Below are positions 45,569 to 55,243 of a stretch of DNA of 63,023 nucleotides, one piece after another. The notes under the pieces were generated by a model. That model had not been told where the DNA came from. It did no database searches and saw only the letters and a list, made by a program, of their open reading frames with translations. This DNA is from Muribaculaceae bacterium Isolate-110 (HZI). Lineage in GTDB: Bacteria > Bacteroidota > Bacteroidia > Bacteroidales > Muribaculaceae. The number at the start of each line of letters is the position of its first letter. Position 1 is the first letter of the stretch. The stretch spans positions 1-63,023 of the forward strand of contig RIBL01000018.1 of NCBI GenBank assembly GCA_003762875.1, given 5' to 3'. The translations under genes were made by a program, and so were the position numbers.

Positions 45569-46725
45569 ATCTATTGTTTGTATATCCTACAGTCTTTGAC
45601 CCTATGTCTGGTGGGGTGGAGCGTGTAACCGACATGTTAGCACATGAACTACATAATCGAGGATACAACGTATTTTATCTCAATACACATAGATCTTGTA
45701 AAGATCCCAAATTAGATTTTGAGACATTCTATTTCCCTATTCCGGACTATACGAATACTGAAAATAATGTATTCTTACACAATCTGCTAAGAAAACTTGA
45801 TATAGATATTGTAATAAATCAATGTGGAGCACATCGTGATTCAATATTATTTAATGATACCGGTAACACACGAGCGAAGTCAATTTCTGTAATACATTTT
45901 AATCCGTCAATGAGTTACAACCATTATTGGCATGAATTGGCATATCTTCGAGACCATACTTTTTCCGAAAAGCTCAAACGTATTGCTCGGTGCATTCTAT
46001 TTTGGAAACTCAAGTCAACCTATCGCAATCGGCTATGCAATCATTATAACTGGTTATTTAAACACACAGATAAAATATGTCTACTTTCCCACAAATTCAT
46101 ACCTGAATTAAAAGAATTTTCAATTCCTAATTATAATCACCTAAAAGTAACCACAATAAATAATCCTATATATATTCCTGAGAAATCATTGAACATAAAG
46201 GATAACATTGTTATTTGGGTAGGCCGATTCGACCTAAAACAAAAACGTCCTGATTTATGTCTGGAAATATGGAAACACATACAGCCTCAGTTTCCTGGAT
46301 GGAAAATGATAATGATTGGTGATGGAAAAGATTTCAATACTATCGTATCCCGATATAAAACCATACCTAATGTTGAATTTACAGGCTATTCTAATCCAAT
46401 TCAATATTATAAGAGAGCAAAAATATTGATGATGACATCAGTATTTGAAGGTTGGGGCATGGTATTGGCAGAAGCAATGTCTTATAGTGTAGTTCCGATA
46501 GCATTTGATAGTTTCCTTTCATTAAGAGACCTTATCGACAATTCACTACAGCTTGTCAAGCCATTCAATATCAAAGAATACATCAACAAACTCACAATAT
46601 TGATGTCAAATGAGGCTACCTTGGTTCAATTGAGAGATGTAGGATATAAAAGAATACACAAGTATTCCATAAATGCAGTCGTTGATAATTGGGAAAATTT
46701 ATTCGATGAAATCATAACACCATGA
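45565..46725 (+). CDS. Family 4 glycosyltransferase
   Basis: A GT-B fold retaining enzyme of 386 residues. The N-terminal glycine region FDPMSGGVERVTDMLAHEL is near residue 11. In the C-terminal domain VIWVGRFDLKQKRPDL is near 215, EFTGYSNPIQYYKRA near 270, and SVFEGWGMVLAEAMSYSVVP, the EX7E-type nucleotide-sugar site, near 294. It is AT-rich compared with flanking chromosomal genes. It overlaps both neighbours by 4 bp. Confidence 0.88.
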   Translation: MNLLFVYPTVFDPMSGGVERVTDMLAHELHNRGYNVFYLNTHRSCKDPKLDFETFYFPIPDYTNTENNVFLHNLLRKLDIDIVINQCGAHRDSILFNDTGNTRAKSISVIHFNPSMSYNHYWHELAYLRDHTFSEKLKRIARCILFWKLKSTYRNRLCNHYNWLFKHTDKICLLSHKFIPELKEFSIPNYNHLKVTTINNPIYIPEKSLNIKDNIVIWVGRFDLKQKRPDLCLEIWKHIQPQFPGWKMIMIGDGKDFNTIVSRYKTIPNVEFTGYSNPIQYYKRAKILMMTSVFEGWGMVLAEAMSYSVVPIAFDSFLSLRDLIDNSLQLVKPFNIKEYINKLTILMSNEATLVQLRDVGYKRIHKYSINAVVDNWENLFDEIITP

Positions 46726-47633
46726 AAAACAAATTAGGTTCTCGTATTAAGCGAATTGTTCAAAATATATTCCAACCATACAGTTCAAATCGATTAAACG
46801 TGTATTATGAAAAGGAATATAGTCATAAGCACAAACAAATACACATCTTTTATCATATTTTTGCATATAATAATTGGCGTGAAATTTTTGATGAACAAAT
46901 AACAGCATTAAAACAATCTGGGCTATATGATGAGATGTATAAATTACATGTATCTGTTATAAGCAGCGATTCAGCAGATATTGATTATATACTCAAAAAT
47001 ATTGGTGACAAAGGAACAATAATATACATCAGTGACAATCCTAAGGTTTATGAGTTTCCATCCTTAATAGAACTAAAAAAGGTCGCAGACCAAACAGATT
47101 GCTTGGTTTTGTATTTTCATACAAAAGGAAGCTCTAACTCCATTGATACACTAAAGTGGTATTATCCCAGAGTGAAATCTTTAAAACGTTTACGATTGTG
47201 CAGTCGTTCATGGAGAAAGTTTATGGAATATCATACAATTTTCAAGTGGCGCACAGCGATTTCTGTTCTTAGAGATTTTGATACATATGGTTGCTATTTG
47301 AGGCATCAACAAAAATTCACATTTTATGCAGGAAACTTTTGGTGGGCTCGTTCAGAACATATCAGAAATCTAAAACCGTTCACTCAAACAGATTTATCCT
47401 ACCGTTATGCTGCCGAAACATGGCTTTTGGGAATAAACTGTAAAATCTATGACGCGTTTCGTTTAAACGCAGATCTTACAAGCCTCCCCATTCCAGCCAG
47501 TTCATATTCATCTGACAATAAACTAACTAAGCTCTTAGGGGGGGCGAAATTTTGGGTTGAATATATATGGATATCAACACGATTAAAATCTTTATCATTC
47601 TATAATTGCTTAACCAAACAATCCAATCAATGA
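46722..47633 (+). CDS. Putative glycosyltransferase-like protein, family uncertain
   Basis: The 303 residues show no family I can name with confidence. Visible blocks are HIFYHIFAYNNWREIFDEQI near 40, LYFHTKGSSNSIDTLKWY near 128, and FYAGNFWWARSEHIRNLKPF near 205. Pattern YFHTKG...GNFWWA occurs in proteins annotated with rhamnan-synthesis or LPS glycosyltransferase-like functions. Seven G residues at 47538-47544 encode GG in LLGGAKFW near residue 273. It overlaps the GT4 gene and the broken gene after it. Confidence 0.5.
   Translation: MKNKLGSRIKRIVQNIFQPYSSNRLNVYYEKEYSHKHKQIHIFYHIFAYNNWREIFDEQITALKQSGLYDEMYKLHVSVISSDSADIDYILKNIGDKGTIIYISDNPKVYEFPSLIELKKVADQTDCLVLYFHTKGSSNSIDTLKWYYPRVKSLKRLRLCSRSWRKFMEYHTIFKWRTAISVLRDFDTYGCYLRHQQKFTFYAGNFWWARSEHIRNLKPFTQTDLSYRYAAETWLLGINCKIYDAFRLNADLTSLPIPASSYSSDNKLTKLLGGAKFWVEYIWISTRLKSLSFYNCLTKQSNQ
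47538..47544 (+). repeat. G7 homopolymer in the putative glycosyltransferase gene
   Basis: Seven consecutive G residues in strongly AT-rich coding DNA, about 90 bp before the stop codon. Slippage by one base would replace the last 30 or so residues. Confidence 0.6.
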
Positions 47634-48474
47634 TACCAAAACTTATTCACTGCGTATGGCTTAGCGGCGACAAGAAGCCATCTCTATATAAAATGTGTAT
47701 CGACTCATGGAAAAAACGATGCCTGATTATGAGATTAGAGAGTGGAATATGACTAATCTCCCAGATGAGATATTGAACCATCAATTTGTGAACCAAGCTA
47801 TTGAAGCTCGAAAATGGGCATATGCTACAGATGTAATACGTTTATGGTTATTAAAAAACTATGGAGGTATATATCTTGACATGGACGTATATGTATATAG
47901 ACCTTTCGACTGCTTTCTGAACAATCAAGCGTTCTCATGTCTCGAACTGAACCCTGCTGAGTTATATTCTTCAGTACGTAAAAGACGTAAAGAATTAATT
48001 GGGATCGGCATCGAAGCCGGTGTGTTAGGTGCTCATAAAGATCATTGCTGGATTACTGACATCTTGAGTTATTATGATAACCTTGAATTTAAAAACGATC
48101 CTCGTTACTATTGCTATTACATTATGCCTCGGGTGGTCAACCGCATTTCCATCGAGAAATATGGATTTAAGCAAATCCCTGTCTATCAACCACTTTCGAG
48201 AGGGGTAAAAATCTATCCTGCAGAAACATTTTCATGGATATACAAATGGAAATTCATCGGGCTTGAATATAATCCCGATAATATCAAAGCCCTCGGAAAT
48301 CTTATGCCTATGCGATACGCCTGCCATCTCACTTTACATTCATAGTGGGAAGGGATGAATCGTAAAGACTCATGGACCTACAAAATCAAGCATTTTATCT
48401 ATGAAAAAACAGGGGGCAAAATCAATAAAAAATTTTTACGAAAACTCAATCCATTTATAACTGAAACAGAATAA
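47630..48474 (+). pseudogene. Glycosyltransferase (DXD, capsular-synthesis type) broken by a frameshift and an amber codon
   Basis: The natural ATG at 47630 overlaps the previous stop (ATGA) and opens with MIPKLIHCVWLSGDKKPS up to CIDSWKK, a canonical N-terminus. At the A6 run 47711-47716 the frame is lost; one more A would join SWKK to TMPDYEIREWN in the next frame. That frame continues through AYATDVIRLWLLKNYGG and the DXD motif YLDMDVYVYRPFD to a TAG at 48343. After the TAG the same frame stays open for 42 further codons to TAA at 48472, and these look like the natural C-terminus. Slippage at the run or internal initiation at 47695 might still give some product. Confidence 0.75.
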
Positions 48475-49809
48475 ATGAAAGTACTGTTCATAACAACCTT
48501 TGGGCAATCAATACCTCACGAGCATATTTTTACGCGAAATGTATGGCTGAAAATGTGCCAATATCCAGAAGTTAATCTTTTGACAATATATGAAGGAGCT
48601 AATAATGAATCAAAATCTGAATGGTTGACTTATGACAAAGCCGAACATTGGTATCAATTGACAATACCGTCACATATACTTAAATCACACAGTTCAACTG
48701 TTGATTTTATTGAACAATCTCTCAGACAAATTTCACCTGATATCATACATTCTAATATGATTGAGGGGTTTGAAATTGAAGCAGCCAAAAGGCTAAATAT
48801 ACCTGCGGTCGTGACAATGCATATCGGAGGATTGATATGTCCTCGTGGTGGGGGAAATGGTTTTTTAAAATGGGACGACTCTTTATGTAATGGAAATATT
48901 GGAACAGAATGCCGCAAATGCTGCTGCCATGAACTTCCTTTGCCATATATTGCTCGGGCTATTGATTATACTATGCCAAAAAAAATAATCAACTGGCTAA
49001 AAAATATAACCCGACATCGAAAAATATTTTATCTTTCTCCATTACTATCTATCAATGGCACCATCGCCGAACGATTACGCACAATTGAAATCCTAAAATA
49101 CGCAACGGTCATTACCGCTAATTCACGTCTGTCAGAAATGCTATCTTCCTTGGGTATTCCTACCGCAGTAATCCCACATGGCATCCGGCACTTCAATCGC
49201 ATACAATATCCTACGATAGACTCCGATTCGGTAATAAAATTTTACTTTCTTGGACGTATACAATACTCAAAAGGGCTCCACATACTTCTTAAAGCATTTA
49301 AAGGGATACCCCAGAACCTTTACGAACTTCATGTATTTGGAGATGCCTATCAACCACGTCGCGAGCAACGTTACAAAAAAAAGATATTACATCTTGCCAA
49401 AGACATAAACGTCAGCTTTCATGGATTTGTGGAAAATAGCGATCTCAACAGTCTCCTTAAAGACATGCACGTAATGATTCATCCTGCAATATATCACGAA
49501 GTATATGGCATAAATATATCTGAAGCCCTCAGTCTCGGACATCCGGTTTTAGCCACTCAATGCGGCGGTCCAGAAATGCAAATACGAGAAGGTATAAATG
49601 GATGGTTAGTTCCCCCAAATTCGCCTTACGCCTTACGAAATGCCATAAACAAGATCATAGATCAAAGAGATCGACTTTCAACCATGAGTGCCAATTGCTC
49701 ATGTCCAAATACTCTTGAGCATTATGTCGAAGAACTCATGTCACTATATCGCAAAATAACAAAAGCTGATGAAAAAAATACTGGTAATTCTCAAAGAACC
49801 ATTTCTTGA
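48475..49809 (+). CDS. Family 4 glycosyltransferase
   Basis: A GT-B enzyme of 444 residues. The N-terminal VLFITTFGQSIPHEHIFTRN is followed by a cysteine-rich insert (about 118-150; ICPRGGGNG and CRKCCCHELP), which recurs in GT4 proteins of this type. The C-terminal domain has YFLGRIQYSKGLHILLKAF near 258 and HPAIYHEVYGINISEALSLG near 337 (EX7E region). It overlaps the next gene by 41 bp. Composition is AT-rich. Confidence 0.87.
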   Translation: MKVLFITTFGQSIPHEHIFTRNVWLKMCQYPEVNLLTIYEGANNESKSEWLTYDKAEHWYQLTIPSHILKSHSSTVDFIEQSLRQISPDIIHSNMIEGFEIEAAKRLNIPAVVTMHIGGLICPRGGGNGFLKWDDSLCNGNIGTECRKCCCHELPLPYIARAIDYTMPKKIINWLKNITRHRKIFYLSPLLSINGTIAERLRTIEILKYATVITANSRLSEMLSSLGIPTAVIPHGIRHFNRIQYPTIDSDSVIKFYFLGRIQYSKGLHILLKAFKGIPQNLYELHVFGDAYQPRREQRYKKKILHLAKDINVSFHGFVENSDLNSLLKDMHVMIHPAIYHEVYGINISEALSLGHPVLATQCGGPEMQIREGINGWLVPPNSPYALRNAINKIIDQRDRLSTMSANCSCPNTLEHYVEELMSLYRKITKADEKNTGNSQRTIS

Positions 49810-50917
49810 CAGGATTCCTAGCCTCAAAACATTATTGTTATATTTGGCAGAAAATGGTCACCATATCACTCTTATAACCAGTAAATCCTCGCGTTTTGGA
49901 GGCCTTACTGATAATCATATAAGACTGAAAACGATTTATGTAAACGAACGTGAAAGGCGTTTTGAAATGCCCACTGTAATCAAATTAGCAGCCCGCGCTC
50001 TATCATATGCTGCTAAATACAATTTTGATATCATATTGGGCGGTGACGCATGGGGTAATGTTATTTCATATAATATTGCTCATCTAAAAAAAGTTCCATA
50101 CATTTTTTTTGCTCTTGAATTTCCTCAAATCATTGATAATAAACATTTAAAACTCCCATTTGTACTCAATCATGAGAACAACGCATTAAGGCATGCCGAC
50201 TATATAATTACACACGACTCTTTCCATAGAGATTTTATATCTACCAATTTCAGAGTCACTCATGATAAATTTCTTTTACTCCCAAATGCTTCGGCCACAC
50301 CAGAGTTTCATGCCAATTCTGATTTTCTGAGAAAAAAACATTCAATTAATGACCAGTCTATCGTCGTATTACACTCAGGAGGCTTTGGCAAATGGTTCAG
50401 ATGCCGAGAATTAATCGAACACGCAATCTGTTGGCCTCCTAAAATCAACCTAATATTTCATATTGGTCGCAATCCATTCAACGACCCATATTTTACCGAG
50501 GCACAATCCATCGCAAAAAATACAGCCATAAAATTTTCTCTTACACCACTCTCCAACAACGAACTTGATGAAATGATATCATCTGCAGATGTTGGATTGG
50601 CTCTATATTCTGAAGAAGAACTTGGGTATCGTGCAACTCTAATGGGCCTTGCCGCCGGTAAAATAGGGAACTATCTCAAATGTGGACTCCCGATAATTGC
50701 CACACGATTACCATCTTTACAATATATTGAAGACTACAGATGTGGCGTGCTGATAAATTCTGAATCTGAAATTGAGGAAGCCATACAACTGATAACATCC
50801 AACCGACCGATATTCAGCGAAAATGCATATCGCTGTTATCGAGAATTATGGTATCCACAACGCTATCTTGCCATCATCGGCAAGTCTATTTCAACTTTAT
50901 ATCAACAATGCGACTAG
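49769..50917 (+). CDS. Glycosyltransferase, GT-B fold (GT4-like)
   Basis: The 382 residues start KKILVILKEPFLDRIPSLKT; a Rossmann-like N-terminal half has DIILGGDAWGNVI near 90. The C-terminal half has VVLHSGGFGKWFRCRELIE near 199 and SADVGLALYSEEELGYRA near 271, followed by GLAAGKIGNYLKCGLPIIAT, which is the donor-site region. Sequence is diverged from the classic GT4 motifs, so subfamily and donor are open. The start is inside the preceding gene, and the stop overlaps the following start by 10 bp. Confidence 0.78.
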   Translation: MKKILVILKEPFLDRIPSLKTLLLYLAENGHHITLITSKSSRFGGLTDNHIRLKTIYVNERERRFEMPTVIKLAARALSYAAKYNFDIILGGDAWGNVISYNIAHLKKVPYIFFALEFPQIIDNKHLKLPFVLNHENNALRHADYIITHDSFHRDFISTNFRVTHDKFLLLPNASATPEFHANSDFLRKKHSINDQSIVVLHSGGFGKWFRCRELIEHAICWPPKINLIFHIGRNPFNDPYFTEAQSIAKNTAIKFSLTPLSNNELDEMISSADVGLALYSEEELGYRATLMGLAAGKIGNYLKCGLPIIATRLPSLQYIEDYRCGVLINSESEIEEAIQLITSNRPIFSENAYRCYRELWYPQRYLAIIGKSISTLYQQCD

Positions 50918-51999
50918 TCTACTGCATTGACTCTCTTGTACCCTCCGGTGGGACGGAACGGGTACTTACAACCAAGTTGAACTGGTGGGCTTGCCGGCCC
51001 GACGTTGATGTGTATGTCGTAAGTCTGCGCGAAGACGGCAAGCCGTTCTTCAGTCTTGACAGCAGGATAAAGCGTGAGATTCTCGACATTTCTCCATCTG
51101 ATATACGCGCCTACCATAAGGCTTTGCAAGATGTGGCGTTAAGACTGCGGCCTGATGTGATGATAGCCGTGGCCGGAATGTCGGTCGAAGTACTGCCCCG
51201 ACTAAAAGACGAGTCAAAAAAGGTGCTTGAGTTTCACTATACGCGTAACTTCCTTGTCAATTTTGTCAAAGGCATACATCACATCCGTCTACGTCGGTTG
51301 CACCTCCTAAAGATGCACTACCTGCAATGGCGTCTGGCCCGACAGGCCCGCAAATATGACCTTTTTGTCGGACTGACCCAACGAGATGTCGGTCTTTGGG
51401 GCAATCCCGAGAATATGACTTGGGTACATAACCCATTGTCATTCCGTTCTGAGCGTAAATCAGACTGCCTCAACAAACGCATAATATCCGTTGGCAGTTG
51501 GACTCCGGCCAAAGGCATGGACCAACTGCTTGAAGCCTTCGGTCCGCTTGCCGCCAAATATCCCGACTGGAGTGTCGAACTTTATGGTTCAGGCCAGGAT
51601 GAAACCCTTCTGCGTTCTATTATCGACAAATATTCCATGCAGTCACAAGTGAGTCTTAATGCACCTGTCAAAGACATAGGCTCACGGCTCACTGAAGCAT
51701 CAATCTATGCATTCCCCTCCCGCAGCGACGGTTTCGGACTTGTAATTACCGAAGCCATGGAATGTGGACTGCCAACGGTTGCAATGGACTGTCCGTGCGG
51801 ACCTTGCGAAATCGTATCGTCAGAAACCGGCATCGTAGTTCCCGACAAAGATATCGACGCTTTCCGTATGGCATTAAAACGGCTCATGGACAATCCGTCG
51901 GAACGCATATCGATGGGTAAATCTGCTCAACGCGAAGTCACCCGATTCTATCCCGACACAATAATGCCTAAGTGGCTAAAATTATTCAATACGCTATAG
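50908..51999 (+). CDS. Family 4 glycosyltransferase (GC-richer island)
   Basis: A GT4 enzyme of 363 residues: LVYCIDSLVPSGGTERVLTT at the N-terminus, IISVGSWTPAKGMDQLLEAF near 190, and FPSRSDGFGLVITEAMECGL near 270 with the EX7E glutamates. I chose the ATG at 50908 because the family motif follows directly; an upstream ATG lies inside the previous gene. It is clearly GC-richer than its neighbours on both sides, which points to a different origin. Its stop directly abuts the next start. Confidence 0.9.
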   Translation: MRLVYCIDSLVPSGGTERVLTTKLNWWACRPDVDVYVVSLREDGKPFFSLDSRIKREILDISPSDIRAYHKALQDVALRLRPDVMIAVAGMSVEVLPRLKDESKKVLEFHYTRNFLVNFVKGIHHIRLRRLHLLKMHYLQWRLARQARKYDLFVGLTQRDVGLWGNPENMTWVHNPLSFRSERKSDCLNKRIISVGSWTPAKGMDQLLEAFGPLAAKYPDWSVELYGSGQDETLLRSIIDKYSMQSQVSLNAPVKDIGSRLTEASIYAFPSRSDGFGLVITEAMECGLPTVAMDCPCGPCEIVSSETGIVVPDKDIDAFRMALKRLMDNPSERISMGKSAQREVTRFYPDTIMPKWLKLFNTL

Positions 52000-53286
52000 A
52001 TGAACGATATTATTTGTTATATTTTTTTCGTTATTCTAACTATTTTAGGCATAAAATTTATAAATCAGGACTATGGGACCTTAAAAGTTCCACTTACCAA
52101 AGACTGTAAAATGAGATGTTCTGGACTTGAGATGTTTGTCATATTCATGTTCTCAACAGGTCTCATAGGCATTATGCCAGTACTTTCTATTAGACTTGCT
52201 GTCCTTGAAATTTTATGCATTATCGGTATATTGAAAGCACATGAGCAAATAAGCCTTTCTCTGCCTTTAAAATTATTTATTATTTTTCTTTTATGGGAAT
52301 TTATAGGTATTTTTTATACTAAAAATCCAATATTCGGGATACGAATGATTTTGAAATACATTTATCCACTACTATTTTGTATACTAACAAGTGTTGTAGT
52401 TCGAGATAATTTCATTTTTCTAAAATCAGCACTTAATGCCCGTTGGGCGGCATTCATTGCTTTCATAATAGCTAATGCTCCTAATAATTTGTACATTTTT
52501 AAAGGGGTATTATGGAATGGGCCTGCGCTTGCTACTAATTTTATATGCATGTGTATGTTCTCATTATCCATGGCGTATTCTTCTAATCGACGCAAGTCAA
52601 ATTTATTATGGGCGATATTTTTTATATATCCTTCATTCTATTGGGTAATCCGTACTGATATTTTTGGGTTGGGGCTTGCTTTATCCACATTCTTTTTCCT
52701 AAAATATAAACTGAAATCTCTCCCTTTAATTGCAGTTGTTGGATGTCTTGGACTCGCTGCAATGTTTTACGTGCCTCAAGTTAAATCAAAAATGTATTAT
52801 AGACCAGACGAGGTTACTATTACAGATTTTCTAACAGGTAATGTTGATGAGGACAATATAAACACTAGCGGTCGAAAAAAAGGGTGGGAAGACGTACAAA
52901 AATGGTTCTTTGATGACCATAAATTAATAGGTTCTGGTACAGGACGAGTTCAAACGTATTTTTATACCGAGGCTATTGGATGGCAAAGGGGTGGACAACT
53001 CCATAATGACTTTTTAGTTCTTATGTGTGACAACGGATTAATTGGATTAGGCTTATTCATAATTTCGTATATGTGTATAGCTCTCCATTGCCTAAAATTA
53101 TACTCAAAATCAGAATCAAAATATGTCCAAATCTGCGCTTTGACTGCTGGTGCATCAATGATTGGAATTATGGTTACCATGTATAGCGATAATACAATCA
53201 GTTATTCGATGGCCACACTGGGCTATCCGTGGGGATTCTATGGAATAGCACTTGGTCTTGCTAAAAACGAAGAAGAAAATGGTTAA
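52000..53286 (+). CDS. O-antigen polymerase/ligase family protein (Wzy candidate)
   Basis: The 428 residues form about 10-12 membrane helices with one large periplasmic loop at about 270-330. The loop contains ENINTSGRKKGWEDVQKWF-like sequence and GWQRGGQLHNDFLVLMCDNG, matching the W/H-rich loop of Wzy_C/O-antigen-ligase proteins (the LHNDFL pattern). It is the best polymerase candidate of the main locus and completes a Wzx/Wzy/Wza/Wzc set. It is strongly AT-rich. It starts on the base after the previous stop. Confidence 0.8.
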   Translation: MNDIICYIFFVILTILGIKFINQDYGTLKVPLTKDCKMRCSGLEMFVIFMFSTGLIGIMPVLSIRLAVLEILCIIGILKAHEQISLSLPLKLFIIFLLWEFIGIFYTKNPIFGIRMILKYIYPLLFCILTSVVVRDNFIFLKSALNARWAAFIAFIIANAPNNLYIFKGVLWNGPALATNFICMCMFSLSMAYSSNRRKSNLLWAIFFIYPSFYWVIRTDIFGLGLALSTFFFLKYKLKSLPLIAVVGCLGLAAMFYVPQVKSKMYYRPDEVTITDFLTGNVDEDNINTSGRKKGWEDVQKWFFDDHKLIGSGTGRVQTYFYTEAIGWQRGGQLHNDFLVLMCDNGLIGLGLFIISYMCIALHCLKLYSKSESKYVQICALTAGASMIGIMVTMYSDNTISYSMATLGYPWGFYGIALGLAKNEEENG

Positions 53287-54220
53287 AATAAAAAAACAAA
53301 ACATTCTTAGTGGTTTAAAAAAAATAACCCGTTTTGGATTATCTATCCCTTTGTCCAACACCTTACTAGTATATGGTAACCATATATTACCGACAAAGAT
53401 GTTGAAAAGCATTTCAAATTGGCGAAACAAAAGAATTGAAAAATACATCAATTCTTATATTAAATATCCGGATATTAAATATCCTTTACATGAAAGAGGT
53501 TGTGACAAAATATGGGTATTGTGGCTTCAAGGAGAAGACAAAATGCCACTTATCCCACGCATGTGTCTACGTAGCATACGAAAATATGCAGGCTCTCATG
53601 AAGTAGTATTACTATCCATCAACAATTTACATAAATATTACACACTTCCACCACGAATTAAACATTTATACGAACAAGGCAACATAACCGCAGCACATTT
53701 ATCTGACATTATACGTATCGGTCTTCTCTCAACTCATGGCGGTTTTTGGATAGATTCAACAATGTTCCTGACGAAAGATATTGATGATGAAATATTCAAT
53801 AGAGATTTTTTCAGTATGAAATCAGCCCCTGAAGGATTGTATGTATCTGAATGTCGATGGGCGGGATTCTGCATGCTAATGAATCGAGGCAGTATGCTCC
53901 CCCACATTTTACAATCAATGATAACCCAATATTGGGAAAAACACGATTGGCTCATTGACTATTTCATGCTAGACTATCTTATTGACATGGCCGTCAATCA
54001 TTATCCTGATGTAAAAAAATTAATCAACGATAATCCAACGAACAACCCTCAGCTTCATGCTCTAAGTCCTCTATTATGTAGTAAATATGATGAAAAATTA
54101 TATCAACATATAACCAAAAACACATCTTTTTTCAAATTAAGCTGGAAACTTTTTAGTGATTCAGAATTATTGAAACACAAAGACAACTTTTATAATATGA
54201 TTAATGCAAAAGTATTATAA
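53279..54220 (+). CDS. Capsular polysaccharide synthesis-family glycosyltransferase
   Basis: The 313 residues contain the Caps_synth pattern: KIWVLWLQGEDKMPLIPRMC near 76, HLSDIIRIGLLSTHGGFWID near 146 with WIDSTMFL replacing a classical DXD, and a C-terminal region with few marks. The family includes mannosyl- and galactosyl-transferases of surface glycans. ATG at 53279 overlaps the previous stop and starts with MVKIKKQN, avoiding a longer start within the polymerase gene. Composition is AT-rich. Confidence 0.8.
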   Translation: MVKIKKQNILSGLKKITRFGLSIPLSNTLLVYGNHILPTKMLKSISNWRNKRIEKYINSYIKYPDIKYPLHERGCDKIWVLWLQGEDKMPLIPRMCLRSIRKYAGSHEVVLLSINNLHKYYTLPPRIKHLYEQGNITAAHLSDIIRIGLLSTHGGFWIDSTMFLTKDIDDEIFNRDFFSMKSAPEGLYVSECRWAGFCMLMNRGSMLPHILQSMITQYWEKHDWLIDYFMLDYLIDMAVNHYPDVKKLINDNPTNNPQLHALSPLLCSKYDEKLYQHITKNTSFFKLSWKLFSDSELLKHKDNFYNMINAKVL

Positions 54221-54231
54221 ATCACAGCAAC

Positions 54232-55239
54232 GTGAATAAAAACTTATCAGCCACATTCGATTTTTTAAGATTTCCATTAGCTTTAATGGTCATTTTTCTA
54301 CATATATCTCCTGTCGTATCAACTTTTGACAATTCTTATTCAGCAATTAAGCCCAATTCATATTTATATATAAATATGCTCATAAATAAGATTGCCACAT
54401 GTGCTGTTCCGACATTCTTTTTCATATCTGGATATCTACTTATAACTAATATCCAAAATTTATCGTTAGCCGTCTATTTATCAAAACTTAAAAAACGTTT
54501 CACGACTTTATTCATCCCATATATAATATGGAATTTATTGGCTGTAATATATCTATATTTCACTAATCAATTCAATAAGCCTTTCACTTTTAACAACATC
54601 TTTCTTTCACCCGCAAATTTTCCTCTCTGGTTTTTACGGGACTTGATGATTATGACACTCGCTTTTCCTGCATTTTATTATGTAGCTAAATTATTAGGTA
54701 AATATATGACAATTCTTTCTGTCGCATTATTTATAATTATTCCAATGCCAAATATGACTGTGAAATATATTTTTTTACCTATTATCTTTTTTTACACAGG
54801 TATTTCTGCTAGCTTACATAATATAAATCTGAATAGTTGTCATAATTATTTAAAATTACTCATCGTTTTATCCTGTCTATTCTGTCTATATATTGAAATT
54901 ATTTTCAATGGTGAGATTGCATGGTCTATTGATAACCTATTTCTAGTTTTAGGAGTATTCTCTTTTCTGATTATAGGTCATTTATTTGTCTCGAATCATA
55001 ATTGGCAATATATAAAGACATTATCATTAGGGAGTTTTTTCATATATTGTAGTCATAAACTTGGGCCAACATATATATCTAAAACCATACTATACAAACT
55101 TCCTATTTCTCCTTACTATAAAGAGATTGCAATTTTTTTATTAGCACCATTCCTTACATATTCCATTTGCCTATTAATCTATCATTTAGGAAAAAAATAT
55201 TCACCATCATTTATTAAATTATTAACTGGAGGGAAATAA
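54232..55239 (+). CDS. Acyltransferase family 3 membrane protein
   Basis: The 335 residues have about 10 membrane helices and the Acyltransferase_3 N-terminal motif SATFDFLRFPLALMVIFLHI, with the essential His in the first helix. Such proteins O-acetylate surface sugars from a cytoplasmic acetyl-CoA. FISGYLL and PLWFLRDLM are further family blocks. The start codon is GTG at 54232. The gene is very AT-rich and only 4 bp separate it from the next GT2 gene. Confidence 0.85.
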   Translation: MNKNLSATFDFLRFPLALMVIFLHISPVVSTFDNSYSAIKPNSYLYINMLINKIATCAVPTFFFISGYLLITNIQNLSLAVYLSKLKKRFTTLFIPYIIWNLLAVIYLYFTNQFNKPFTFNNIFLSPANFPLWFLRDLMIMTLAFPAFYYVAKLLGKYMTILSVALFIIIPMPNMTVKYIFLPIIFFYTGISASLHNINLNSCHNYLKLLIVLSCLFCLYIEIIFNGEIAWSIDNLFLVLGVFSFLIIGHLFVSNHNWQYIKTLSLGSFFIYCSHKLGPTYISKTILYKLPISPYYKEIAIFLLAPFLTYSICLLIYHLGKKYSPSFIKLLTGGK

Positions 55240-55243
55240 TATC

